Assembly (NCBI RefSeq): GCF_932526225.1
Contig: NC_064035.1
Location: forward strand, 4,525,501 to 4,589,500
From: Nematostella vectensis
Lineage: Eukaryota; Cnidaria; Anthozoa; Actiniaria; Edwardsiidae
DNA length: 64,000 bases
Direction: 5' to 3'
Below the pieces are notes generated by a model, which was given only the letters and a program-made list of their open reading frames with translations, ran no database searches and was not told where the DNA came from. Position numbers and translations under genes: made by a program. Positions 49,400-60,859 of this stretch are shown piece after piece. Within the stretch, counting starts at the first letter, position 1; each line of letters starts with the position of its first letter.

Positions 49400-50490
49400 A
49401 AAAGTGCAGAGGAATGTGTCACGTGTCAGTGTGTAGAGGAATGTGTAACGTGTGCAGAGGAATGTGTCACGTGTGCAGAGGAATGTGTCACGTGTGCAGA
49501 GGAATGTGTCACATGTCAGTGTGCAGAGGAATGTGTCACGTGTGTAGAGGAATATGTCATTGTGCAGAAGAATGTGTCACGTGTGCAAAGGAATGTGTCA
49601 CGTGTCAGTGTGCAGTGGAATGTGTGTGTCAGTGTGTATCTTGAGGAATGTGTGTGTCCGTGTGCAGAGGAATGTGTGTGTCCGTGTGCAGAGGAATGTA
49701 TCACGTGTGCCGAGGAATGTGTCCAGTGTGCATCTTGAGGAATGTGTGTGTCAGTGTGCATCTTGAGGAATGTGTCCATTGTGCATCTTGAGGAATGTGT
49801 GTGTCCAGTGTGCATCTTGAGGAATGTGTGTGTCAGTGTGCATCTTGAGGAATGTGTGTGTCAGTGTGCAACTTGAGGAATGTGTGTGTCAGTGTGCATC
49901 TTGAGGAATGTGTCCATTGTGCATCTTGAGGAATGTGTCCATTGTGCATCTTGAGGAATGTGTGTGTCCAGTGTGCATCTTGAGGAATGTGTGTGTCAGT
50001 GTGCATCTTGAGGAATGTGTGTGTCAGTGTGCAACTTGAGGAATGTGTGTGTCAGTGTGCATCTTGAGGAATGTGTGTGTCCAGTGTGCATCTTGAGGAA
50101 TGTGTGTGTCAGTGTGCATCTTGAGGAATGTGTGTGTCAGTGTGCATCTTGAGGAATGTGTGTGTCAGTGTGCATCTTGAGGAATGTGTGTGTCCGTGTG
50201 CATCTTGAGGAATGTGTGTGTCAGTGTGCATCTTGAGAAATGTGTGTGTCAGTGTGCATCTTGAGAAATGCGTGTGTCAGTGTGCAACTTGAGGAATGTT
50301 TGTGTCAGTGTGCATCTTGAGGAATGTGTGTGTCAGTGTGCATCTTGAGGAATGTGTGTGTCAGTGTGCATCTTGAGGAATGTGTGTGTCAGTGTGCATC
50401 TTGAGAAATGTGTGTTTCCGTGTGCTAAGGAATGTGTGTGTCAGTGTGCGCGATATGAAAAGTGCAGAGGAATGTGTCACGTGTCAGTGT
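49400..50490. repeat. GT-rich ~26-bp minisatellite with two unit types
   Basis: The first part (to about 49735) uses GCAGAGGAATGTGTCACGTG; the rest uses GTGTGCATCTTGAGGAATGT with a GTGTGTCA spacer. The two unit types share GAGGAATGTGTG, so one derived from the other. Spurious Cys-rich frames arise on both strands. A last unit of the first type reappears at about 50455-50490. Confidence 0.9.
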
Positions 50491-50529
50491 GCATCTTTTG
50501 AGGTGTGTGTATAAACCGAGGACGGAGGA

Positions 50530-50770
50530 TTGGGTGTGTGTGTGTGTGTGGGGGGGGGGGGGGGGTAGGGAATGTGATACAGCGGCGCTAAAGAGGGGGG
50601 CCCTAGGCCGACCCCCTGGCTACGCCCCTGTGATAAGTCGAGACTTGCAACAGGAAGCCCTTGCTTCAACGCTTAGCTAGTACTCTCCTTGGTGGCTTTT
50701 TTTTTTGGGGGGGGGAGGTGTTAACAAGGCTAGACTGCAATGTTGGATGGGGGTGGGGGGGAGGGTGGGG
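50530..50770. repeat. G-rich low-complexity region and dispersed repeat fragment
   Basis: A (TG)n tract runs into G homopolymer (50549-50565); GGCCGACCCCCTGGCTACGC at about 50607 looks like the terminal part of a dispersed element; more G runs follow to 50770. Confidence 0.6.
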
Positions 50771-51790
50771 GATTTGGAGGGTTATGATAAGTCTTTTTGT
50801 TTAACCAGGACTTAGTCTTCAGAGAGGGGGTTGTAATTACCGTATTATAAATACGGTGATATAAAGCAGTGATATGTCCAAGAGATGAAGTTTTTCGATG
50901 ATATATTTTTCGTAGCCGTTGAAATCTATGAAGATCGTTTTACTCAAGGGCAAAAACCACCAAATTAGTGTTAAAACCTATAGGGTAAATTTACTTCCGC
51001 CGTATATTCAACCGGAAGTAAAATTGCAATGGCCAAAAATAACAGCCTTTTGGATTTGAACTTCGTTAAAGTTTTGCCCTCTCGATATCATTCGCAAGCA
51101 ACGCTTGGGCATGATGCTGTTTTTGGGCGTGGCTACCTTGACAATGGTGGCGTTGCTAATTTGACAATTATTTGATATCACAAATCCACTCCTTTTTTGT
51201 GGTTCTGGCAAGAATGAGTGTTTGGTGGTTCGCATGCGAAAATACAATTTACTTGAAACTTGGGTGTTACTAGAGACACGTCTATGGTATGGATTTACCA
51301 ATTCAGGTCGAAAACATCGCAATAGCTTTCCCAAATCAGCCGATGGAAAAAGGATACTTTTTCGCACTTTGCATTTTTCTGGGACGACAAAATAGCGGCT
51401 GACAGATACTCTTTAAGTCCGAGCTAAAGAATACGGTAGGGATGATACAGACTCATTCCGCGCGCTCGCTCTGTGAGTTTTCTCAAGTACGCGAAGTGAC
51501 TGGATGAGAACCCAATCAAAAACTGGCTCAATTAGTATGGCGTGTCGCAATGACGAGCCACCTCCTAGCAATCAAAACACGGAGCGAGGTCTCGAGAGCG
51601 CACTTTCCGGCTCATCACTCATTCCATCTCATCATGTCTGTAAATCGAATTTCAACGTGTGAGTGCCAGCTATGGCAAACTGTAAGACGCTTCAAGTTAT
51701 GTGAAGATCCACTACAGATGAGCGCGCTAGCTCAAGCCAGGACGTGAACAATTCAAGGTGACGACCGCGCGATAGCGAGTTTCCTACGAC

Positions 51791-54700
51791 ATGGATTTCA
51801 GAGGATTTGTGAAAGTCCTACTTATCTTCTTTCAGATCCACTCCAAGTACGTTGCTAAGCTGTTATTAGGATCTCAAGGCCATTTATAAAACCTTGTTCC
51901 TGGGGATCAGGGCTCTCGTAAAAAGTGGCTTATCCAAGTAATCTTTAGGTGTTCCTTTTTACAGGGGATTCGGCTACGGGATACTCAAGACTAGTATACC
52001 ATTCGAAGACCCGGTTATCAACTCCAACACAGTATGCAAAAACACGCCATCACTGAGCAAAGAGCAGCTGAAGATGTGCAGGCGACTCCCAGATGTAGTA
52101 GCTAGCGCACTACAAGGCATGCAGTATGCCATTCACGAGTGCCTGGCGCAGTTTCGCTACCGACGGTGGAACTGCTCTTCTTTGGAAATGAAAAACAGAA
52201 ACCCTCTGGCAAACCCTTTGCTCTCTCGCGGTAAGTAATATGCCTCTAAACGCGCAACTTAGTTTACAAAATATCTTATCCAAACATCGTACATCGTGCA
52301 TTACAAGTGGCTTATGTAGAAAAAAACACCCAACGTATATATCACCCATCACTGGTGTGCGCTCAATCTCACACTGCCTCAGCTTATTCTTCCAAAAGAA
52401 AAAAACAAAACAAAACAAAAGATACCAAAGGAAATTTGGGTAAAAAAAAATCCTTGTAGTAAATGGATATTTAGAAGATTCGCGTCGGTGGTTTGCTCTC
52501 GTGACGTTTGGGCTGGCTCAGTCATCAACGTAATGGCGAATCATTAAACTGGGAGGAACAAAACCATAATCCGCGCTGCCCGACCACGACAACATCCAGC
52601 GCAGCGCGATAGGCATACACGAAAATGTACGCTTTTACACGCAGACGTCTACGGCTTATCATATATCAGTAAAAGTTTGATTGTTTACGCATATGCATGC
52701 AGACAAAAAAATGTATAACCGTGTATAACGAGTCGCTGACCCTGATTCCGCGTGATGATCATATTATGGACAATGCGGTTAAATGCTAAGAGCAGGCGGA
52801 ACTAATAAAGAAACAAACCAAGGAAGAGCGACGGTGTCTGAACTACCCAGACTGGTTTTAAAAAAGAATCTTTGTACGATGCGAACCTTTACGGGAAACC
52901 GCCAAGAACCATGCTCTTACTTCTAGAGTGACCGCGGAAATGTATCAGGAGTATCTAAAGGTCATATGGCTATTGTTTCTGGCGATCATCCTTTCATCCG
53001 ATTTACAGTCTCTTATGTGCCGCTGTGCAATGTTTGGCATTTGTGAGCTGGAAATAATATCTTTTTCTATCAAAGCTCTTGACATTCCCGCCTCGCCATC
53101 GTTTCTTTCAGAGTTTCCTCTGCTAGGCCAGACTTGCTTCGTTATAGAAGCCTCTCCCTTATACGGTCCAACCATGCAATGCCTCACCACCTTATGACTC
53201 CTTTCACCCCTGGGCAAGGCTCTCCGTCGCTCATTCTACCTGTTATGCATTATAATACGATTTTTAATTACAAAAAGTCTCAGTATCATGATGGCACCCA
53301 AAATATGTATCAAATGCCTCTAAGATGTCAAGTCACCAATGACGTCGGTGTAACAAAAAAAAAAAAATTGCATTCTAAGACCTAGCATACTCCGGCTCTT
53401 ATTTTTGGGGAGGCCAAGGTGCACTGGCACAGAGCGTAAAACCCGAACCAGTTCACCTTCTCCCAGCTCATCACAGGATTCCCAATGTTCGAAAAATAAG
53501 AGCTGGCAGGCAGAATATCTAAACACCTGAGACTAAACAACAACACGATTATTATTCCCTCAGGGTTCCGTGAGACAGCGTTCGTGCACGCTATCCTCTC
53601 CGCGGGAATGACCAGCTCTGTGGCGCGAGCCTGCAGTATGGGCAAGCTCGCCAAATGCGGTTGCGACGAGTCCCTGAGGGGGAGAGGGACGGGCTGGGAG
53701 TGGGGTGGCTGTGGCGATAATATTGACTACGGCATTGAAACGTCTGCCAAATTTTTGGACTCGCGCGAGAAAGGACGAGATTTACACTCCATGATGAACA
53801 TGCACAATAACATGGTCGGAAGAACGGTGAGCTCAAAGTATCATATAGCTGGCCCTAGTGAGAACAGAGTATCATATAGTAGGTCCTGGTGAGCTCAGGA
53901 TATCATATAGTTGTTCTCAGTGAGCTCATAGTATAATATATTATTTTATTCATACCGAGATTTACGCGCCAAAAACCATTGTGATAAAACTAGTCTCTTC
54001 GCGCTAGAGAAGCCAGCTGATTGGTCGTACGATTTTTTTCACTAGTGAAAAACGCCGTATCGGCGTTCTGATAAGCTATATCATTATTTTCAATTGTGAG
54101 CAAAATCGTTTCGTTTGCCTCGACGACTCGCTCGAAACTCCTTGAGGTGTCTCAGTTCGCTCGCCATTCCTTTTTTACTTTAGTAAAATATATTTTGATA
54201 CAAAGCAACGAGTATTTTAATTATTATATACATACTGAGAAAGTTATTTAATAAGCATTACATAACATTTTGTTAGACTTGGCTGCAGAGGCTCCGATAG
54301 GTATCTGCTGTTCGACGGTTCAGTTGAAGACAGACAGAAACTTACATTGAAATGAATCTTTCTCGCTAATGTCACGCACGAGACTGTAGCTCATGTTACA
54401 CAAGTCATGCACTTTCTAATATCTTGATCTATATTAAATAAAGAAGCATATTTTCTCTAAATATTTATGCATCAAGAGCATTTTGAAATTCTTGAAATAA
54501 TATTTTAATTTTTACAAGGAAGCCATTTGAGTGCAACTCTCCTTGCCGACCGCGCGTTGTTTTCCTTTGAAAGAAAATAAATAAAGATATGTTTTATATC
54601 TAAAAGTTCTTTCCGCTCATTTTAAATCTCGGTATGTATATAATAAATAAGTTATTTCACGGTTAGTTCGCTTTTACGATTTTTATTCACTTGTGTAAAA

Positions 54701-55880
54701 CAAACTCATTCGCTGCGCTCGTTCGTTTTACACAACTCGTGAATAAAAATCGTACGCGCTCACCAACCGTGAAATAACCTATAAGTAGGTCCCAGTGAGC
54801 TCAGAGTATTATATAGTAGGTGCCAGTGAACGCAAAGTATCATATAGTAAGTTCTGGTGAGCTCATAGTATCATATAGTAAGTTCTGGTAAGATCAGAGT
54901 ATCATATAGTAGGTCTCTGTGAGCTTAGAGTATCATATAAATGGTCCCAAATGAGCTTAGAGTATCGTATAGTTGGTCCAATTGAAATCAGAGTACCATA
55001 TAGGGGGGGGGGGGGGGGGGGGATATAGTTGATCCAAGTGAGATCAGAGTATCATATAGTTGATCCAAGTGAGATCAGAGTATCATATAGTTCGTTAGAG
55101 CTTAGATTAATTCCCAGTGAGCTCAGAGTATCATATATTTGGTCCCGGTGACTTCAGAGTATCATATAGTTGGTCCTGATATAAAAACATTAAGAAAATA
55201 TAGTTAAAATATATTAATACCCGGTGGGCTCAGAGCATTATGTATCCCGTAGTAGCTCCCGGTGAGATTATGAAATTCTAATAAAATTATTCCTGGGATC
55301 ACTAAACAGATAGATTTCAGTAATCTGAAAGTTTTATTTTATTCTTTTAATTTCCAGGCCTTATGATGAATTCGTACTATACGGAAATAATTCGTTTTCT
55401 TTTTTTATTTTTCAGACCTTGAGTGAAAACGCTAAAACAAAATGCAAGTGTCACGGGATGTGCGGATCGTGCAGCGTAAAAACGTGCTGGAAGACTGTGC
55501 CCGACATCCGGGAGATTGGCGACCGTTTGATGGAAAAGTATGATCACGCGACTACTATAGGGATGGGGAACGGACGGCTTCGACTTCATTTGACGCGCCG
55601 CAAAGCACGTCGGTCCAGTGTGGGTAGGGCGCTTGTCTACTACGAGGATTCCCCAAATTACTGCATTGAGAATAAGGAACTGGGGATTTTCGGTACACGT
55701 GGCAGGATTTGTTCACCGGAATCCTTGGACACGGACAATTGCCAAAATCTGTGCTGCGAGCGGGGTTACACCACTAAGAAGCTGCAAGTAACCAAACGAT
55801 GTCGCTGTCACTTCAGCTGGTGTTGCTATTTGATTTGCGACACTTGCAGAGAGACTTCCACTGTTAGTATCTGCAGTTAA
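51791..55880 (+). CDS. Wnt10: Wnt10, four exons, with Cys at the acylation site
   Basis: Secreted lipid-modified ligand for Frizzled/LRP receptors. Exons 51791-51846, 51965-52230, 53564-53826 and 55416-55880 join in frame to 349 residues. Exon 1 encodes the signal peptide (MDFRGFVKVLLIFFQIHS). Wnt10 identity rests on NSNTVC, LSKEQLKMC, DVVASALQG, HECLAQFRYRRWNCS, GFRETAF, SMGKLAKCGC and FLDSREKGRD, which track vertebrate Wnt10 better than other classes. GWEWGGCGDN is intact, and NCSS is a sequon. Two core positions are unusual: the hairpin reads CHGMCGSC, with Cys211 where the palmitoleoylated Ser is expected, and the finger reads FSWCC at 328-332 instead of FHWCC. All other Wnt cysteines seem present, and the frame is intact, so it is not an obvious pseudogene. 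It lies 5 kb upstream of Wnt6 on the same strand. Confidence 0.92.
53938..54640. mobile_element. Inserted element with inverted ATACCGAGATTTA ends
   Basis: TTCATACCGAGATTTA at about 53950 and its complement TAAATCTCGGTATG at about 54625 face each other and enclose 0.7 kb that breaks the tandem array. No transposase is evident; the interior contains further short palindromes. Confidence 0.5.
54645..54785. repeat. Palindromic MITE-like element
   Basis: GTTATTTCACGGTTAG at the left end and its complement CGTGAAATAAC at the right end, with inner GATTTTTATTCAC and GTGAATAAAAATC arms around AAACGAACGAGCGC-like centre. About 140 bp. Confidence 0.75.
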
Positions 55881-55962
55881 GCTGCCAACCCAAAGCGGAA
55901 AAGAAGTGTTATCTACTGGCTGGGGTGGCACTACATCAAGATGTAAACGCGCCTATGAAGGG

Positions 55963-55968
55963 AATAAA
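55963..55968 (+). promoter_or_regulatory. Poly(A) signal of Wnt10
   Basis: AATAAA 83 bp past the Wnt10 stop codon. Confidence 0.6.
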
Positions 55969-56347
55969 CGCATCGCATGCAATAGCATAAGTAATAGGTT
56001 CGAGTGTTAAAAGATGCGAGAGACATTCTTTTTTAAATTGACGTTGGTATCGAAAGTTTTTGTTTGCGTTATCTCAAACAGCAAACACAACATACGTGTG
56101 CGCAAGGCTTGAGTGTATTCAGTTAACGTGGCCGTTACAGAGCGATACGCAAGATTTTGATGGTCTATTTGACAGATTATTGATCGCAAAATAATTTGGT
56201 TTGCTCCTGACACTGCTTGTTTATAATGCGTGTAAATGACTGATGTGTTATCAAAGGAACATAAAAACAGAGTCACTCTGTTTAAAGTTTATTGACGTTA
56301 TCGATCATGTCCTCTGAATGTTTCTATTTTTATTAGGTGACACGATG

Positions 56348-56968
56348 TCGGATAACTCGATCACTATAACTCGAATACTCCTTTTAACTCGAACCCGGAT
56401 AACTCGATCACTATAACTCGAATACTCCTTTTAACTCGAACCCGGCTAACTCGATCACTATAACTCGAATACTCCTTTTAACTCGAACCCGGATAACTCG
56501 ATCACTATAACTCGAATACTCCTTTTAACTCGAACCCGGATAACTCGATCACTATAACTCGAATACTCCTTTTAACTCGAACCCGGGTAACTCGATCACT
56601 ATAACTCGAATACTCCTTTTAACTCGAACCCGGATAACTCGATCACTATAACTCGAATACTCCTTTTAACTCGAACCCGGATAACTCGATCACTATAACT
56701 CGAATACTCCTTTTACTCGAACCCGGATAACTCGATCACTATAACTCGAATACTCCTTTTAACTCGAACCCGGATAACTCGATCACTATAACTCGAATAC
56801 TCCTTTTAACTCGAACCCGAATAACTCGATCACTATAACTCGAATACTCCTTTTAACTCGAACCCGGATAACTCGATCACTATAACTCGAATACTCCTTT
56901 TAACCCGAACCCGGATAACTCGATCACTATAACTCGAATACTCCTTTTAACTCGAACCCGGATAACTC
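56348..56968. repeat. 47-bp satellite, about 13 copies
   Basis: The unit starts GGATAACTCGATCACTATAA and continues CTCGAATACTCC, TTTTAACTCGAACCC. Copies are nearly identical; one has lost a base. Each unit holds three CTCGA words (CTCGAT, CTCGAA, CTCGAA), so it grew from a shorter ancestral motif. Confidence 0.93.
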
Positions 56969-57549
56969 GAGCTTGTGTTAGTGCGGCTAGTACAACCAGG
57001 CGATTTACGGAATTGAAATCATTTTGATCAAAATAATCGTTTCCCTGTTGCTAGGCGATTTCACACGCAAAGAGCACATTGTTTTCCTGTACTTATCCTG
57101 TTACTACCCTTCCAAAACACACCAGCGGTTACTCGCGGATCGCCATCGTCCGCCACACGGACAATTTAGAAGAAAACACAGACTCTATATTTCAGTCACA
57201 CAAAGCGCTTTTGCTATCAGGATGATCTATAGAGCATGTCGACCCCCCAACCCATAATCAAGTGGCTTCGTGTTACGTGTCTACACGTCATCATGGCTGT
57301 CGTTTCTCTAAATGGTCAAAAAGAGCCTGGGGCAAGCGTGTGGGAAACCTGTGATGTTCTAAAAACGTTAGCACCTGGGCCTGTTTTTAAAATGGCGCCT
57401 TGCAAAATCGTAGTAAACATATGTTTACACATAACACATAACACATATGTTATTTACCAGCTGGGAGGTCTTTATCTTGAAATACCATACCGTGACCGTG
57501 GTCTTGAAAATACTGACCGAGGCCAAAGGCCGATTTTCCAACTTTGTTA

Positions 57550-58805
57550 AACTTACGGTCTGACTTTCGTCGATGTGTACAGGACCCGAAATGATCCCAG
57601 GACCCGAAACGATCCCAGGACCCGAAATGATCCCCAAAAGTACCCCAACTGATCCCGGGACCCGAAACGATACCGAGGAGTCCCCGAAATCAACCCCACG
57701 GAAATGCGGTAATGGACAAAGGGAAAGCAGAAGAAGCACTTCCAATTCTTAAAGCATAATTTAGGGTTGACAGCCAATCTATTTCTAAATAACATGACTT
57801 AAAAAACTTAAATTCCAATACAATACTTCTATTTATTACATTGCCCCGGCGGTAAACCCATAAACAGAGTCCTAAACAAATACACAACTTTTAATTGCTA
57901 CTGAAAGGAGTACAACATAAACATAGCACAGCCAAAGCACAGCCTTGCTCAGAACAACCAAACTTTTGACCTTCGAAACATTTGCAGTTCCAACACATGA
58001 CTCTGACACTATAAATCTCGTTTCCGGTAAACATCACCCTAAAAATCTATATTCATTTGACAACCAAACGTGTTTTTCACCACGAAATCCATGTTCACAC
58101 GAGCGAATATTTACCGACAGCCGGTTTGGCCGAGAAGATGGAATTACAAAAGCACACTGAGTAATGCACTCGAACAACCCTTTTACTACCGTTGCAAAAT
58201 ATTAAGAGATGTGGCTTTTGTTGAAAGCAATATGTGAGTTTTGAATTTCCTTATGTAGTAGTGCGTACACCACTGAATGATTTCTCTCTATCTCTCTTTA
58301 TGATAGGTCTTTCATTCACCGAACACAAACAAACATTTTCCTACGGGAAAGCAGAGGCATGTCTAATCTTTGGAGACATTCGTTTATGGCTTGTTATGTA
58401 TGAATTATTTATTCACGCCTGGTTCTTCAAATTACCATCACGGGAATTTTTATTTGACCCCAATTGTTGACTCAACCAAGCTGTCGAAAGCTGTATTTCC
58501 CGCGCAGTCGTATATAAAAATCTTAATACTATGGTTTTAGTTAATTCAAATTTCTGGATAGTGACAAAAATGACGCTTAAATGTTTCATATGTTTTTAAA
58601 ACTGAAAGCCAATCCTTCCACATTCCTTTTGTTTGTCCATTACTGCAATTCCTTGGGGTTCATTTCGGGGACTCTTGGGGATCGTTTCGGGTCCCGGGAT
58701 CAGTTGGGGTACTTTTGGGGATCGTTTCGGGTCCTGGGATCGTTTCGGGTCCTGGGATCATTTCGGGTCCTGTACAGATGTTCGTGGAGATTTTGTTCGC
58801 TCATG
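57550..58805. mobile_element. Non-autonomous element with long repetitive inverted arms
   Basis: The left arm (about 57560-57790) and right arm (about 58575-58790) are inverted copies. Each carries several subterminal GGACCCGAAACGATCCC-type motifs, then a GTCCATTACTGCA-like block and a GCCAATCT/GCCAATCC block further in. The homology continues outward as CCTGTACA plus about 15 bp. The 0.8-kb centre has no transposase-like ORF. Confidence 0.75.
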
Positions 58806-59039
58806 ATCATTCAATAAACTCCATTTTGTATTTCCACACAACGCTTTCAATCCTCCAGAAATACAGAACCTCCAAAGAAGACATTCTCTGAGTTTTGACC
58901 AACAATTTTGTAAAATCGTAGAAATGTCTTCTTTAGCTTTAAATCCTCCACAGACGATAAGATGTATTCACTTAAAGAACTTCTCTTGAAATTGGATACG
59001 TTAGGCTAGTTATGCAGGTGGTTAGATTTTTATCAGAAC

Positions 59040-59145
59040 TCCCTCCTTCCCCCTCCCCCACGGAAAAATTAGGTGCACTTTTTGGGTTTCGCACCCCCCC
59101 CCAAGAAAAATCCTGGGTACGGGCCTGCTGTGGAACCACCTTCCA
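59040..59145. repeat. Dispersed repeat fragment with GGTACGGGCCTG end
   Basis: CCCCCCAAGAAAAATCCTGG followed by GTACGGGCCTGCTGTGG. On the minus strand it reads QARTQDFSWGG, a string I associate with widespread transposon-derived sequence in marine invertebrate genomes (recollection, unverified). Confidence 0.45.
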
Positions 59146-60859
59146 CAGTCTGTGATTGACGCGAGAGGCTAGGCCTTCCACGCTGTTCGCTGGGCTTTAG
59201 ATCTAAACATGCGCTGCCCACCAATATCTTTGTATGAATAGGTTGTGCAATAAATAAAGTGAAGATAGATAAAGTCCTTTGATTTTCAAAGGAATATTTT
59301 TTTTATAGAAAACTTTGTCTACGAAGACGCGACAAAATGCAAATGATAAATACTGGTTCTTTAGCTTGTTTAACCGGATTAGTATTCTAAGCAATCAAGA
59401 GATATCAAGAGACCATGATATCAGATTTAAAAGTGCAAAATTCTATTTTTTTTAATGAAAAATGTACGATTATTTTCGATTAACAACGCAAGTAGCGAGA
59501 ATTAAGTGCCGCAAGATATTCCATCCAGGGCCGTAACCCCTCAGAAAATTCAAGAAATCTCGCGCAAGCATCAACAGGGCGAAGAGTTCAGTTCCTTGTA
59601 TCGTTAGCCAGATTCATGTGTTGATTGAACGGTGTATTATAAAAAGACGGCGTTTTTCATCTGTACACTACATATGGAATGCGGCCACAGCCCTGGTATT
59701 TCTCATCAGAGTGCGGCATATGCGTTCCCGATAAGGAGAACATGTCGCAAAAATCGTTCGTCGAAAGCGGAGTGTTGAATGTGACCGCGGTACAATTCCC
59801 CAGACTTCATTGAGCAGAGAAGGGTCGAGTAGGGCTAAGCGATGTCATAGAGACAAGATGAAGCGCGGGCTGATGCAAACATGAATAAAGAAAATCGCGC
59901 CCATTCAATGAGTGCGTTCAATCGCGAATTTAATAGGATTGTAAACAAATACACGTTTCAACAATTAAAGGAATCATTTGATTGATTTGTTTACATCGAT
60001 CTCATTGTTGTTGGAATTTTGCACCTTTCTCAGAGGCTAGGGTAAAGGGTCTTGGTCGGCTCTTATGATCTCTCCGAGTATTTTAGATGTCCTAATTATC
60101 AGCTCTCATACTCGGCTGTCTGGGAATCGTTCCAGTTAGTGATGCACTTTCCACTTGAAATTACTTCAAAAAACGTTAGGCATGTCGGCGGTACATTGTA
60201 CAAGCATTGTCAGACGACCATCCAGAACCCGCAGCGTGCTGGAACGGCAAATAATTGTGTCTGTCACACTTGGTATGTGCGTGCAAATGAGCCGGAGCTA
60301 GGAACACAGCCTTGAAGGCGGACAAGTGCAACGGGTGCATTTGTGTCAAGAACATGAGTAGCAACACAGATGCAGATGCGATGAAAGATGCACCACTACC
60401 GTGCAGAAGACCTAAACTCCTGCCTCGACTGCTTCATTCAGCGGACCCGTCCAGGTGTGTGTACTATCGTGACTAAACTCTGAGCATCACCCACTCCAAG
60501 TGGCAGCAGATCATAGCGCGGTATAAGCCATTCATGTGTTATACTCTTAAGGGGATCACCACTTGGCACGGGTTAAACACACTCCAGACTCGGATTAACC
60601 TTCTTGCTAGCAAACGCATAACAAACCCAGGGAGCACATCACTCGCCGTTTAACGTGTATATCTAAGGCGCTGTGCTAAAGGACAGTGCGTGAGTGAAGA
60701 GAGGATAATGAAGTGAACCCTGTCGACCCGATGACACTTGGACGAAAACCAATCAGATTGGCGGACATTCTGTGTTTATGAAAGAGCGAAATCCGTACGG
60801 CCGACCCCCACTTGCCAGACCATTTAAGACTCTTTAGAGGAACAGCATCAGTACTAGAG

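Larger units (their letters stand above)
47100..51790. other. Divergent intergenic region between RPamide and Wnt10
   Basis: The two genes are transcribed away from each other. The stretch holds the RPamide TATA box, a MITE at 48997-49249, a large minisatellite at 49400-50460, G-rich microsatellites at 50530-50770 and a short inverted repeat at about 50990-51020. No gene is supported. The 119-codon minus-strand frame at 51008-51367 has no recognisable family. Confidence 0.55.
53830..55260. repeat. Degenerate ATCATATAGT tandem array in Wnt10 intron 3
   Basis: About 30-bp units built on GTGAGCTCAGAGTATCATAT followed by AGTTGGTCC or AGTAGGTCC flank an inserted segment (about 53935-54785). The first unit overlaps the exon 3 donor, whose GTGAGCTCA matches the repeat consensus. 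A 20-bp G run interrupts the array at 55003-55022. Confidence 0.8.
55881..60859. other. Wnt10-Wnt6 intergenic region
   Basis: Five kilobases with the Wnt10 poly(A) signal, a 47-bp satellite (56348-56968), a 1.25-kb inverted-arm element (57550-58805) and a dispersed repeat fragment near 59040-59140. From about 59150 to 60859 I see no repeat or gene; the Wnt6 promoter should lie at its right end. Confidence 0.6.

Noticed and set aside
49382-49738. Cys-rich 118-codon protein
   Set aside because: Every residue comes from the GT-rich minisatellite; no signal peptide and frames are open on both strands.
51008-51367. 119-codon minus-strand ORF upstream of Wnt10
   Set aside because: No signal peptide, domain or homologue recognised; borders contain a short ACTTCCG inverted repeat, suggesting transposon debris.
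51791-55880. Wnt8 or Wnt9 identity for the first Wnt gene
   Set aside because: GWEWGGC and the HNN region recall Wnt8, but the N-terminal half (NTVC, LSK, DVVASALQG, SMGKL) fits Wnt10 clearly better, and the neighbour is Wnt6.
56348-56968. CRISPR-like array
   Set aside because: Units are contiguous with no unique spacers, and the genome is eukaryotic. The same applies to the 41-bp array at 24893-25917.
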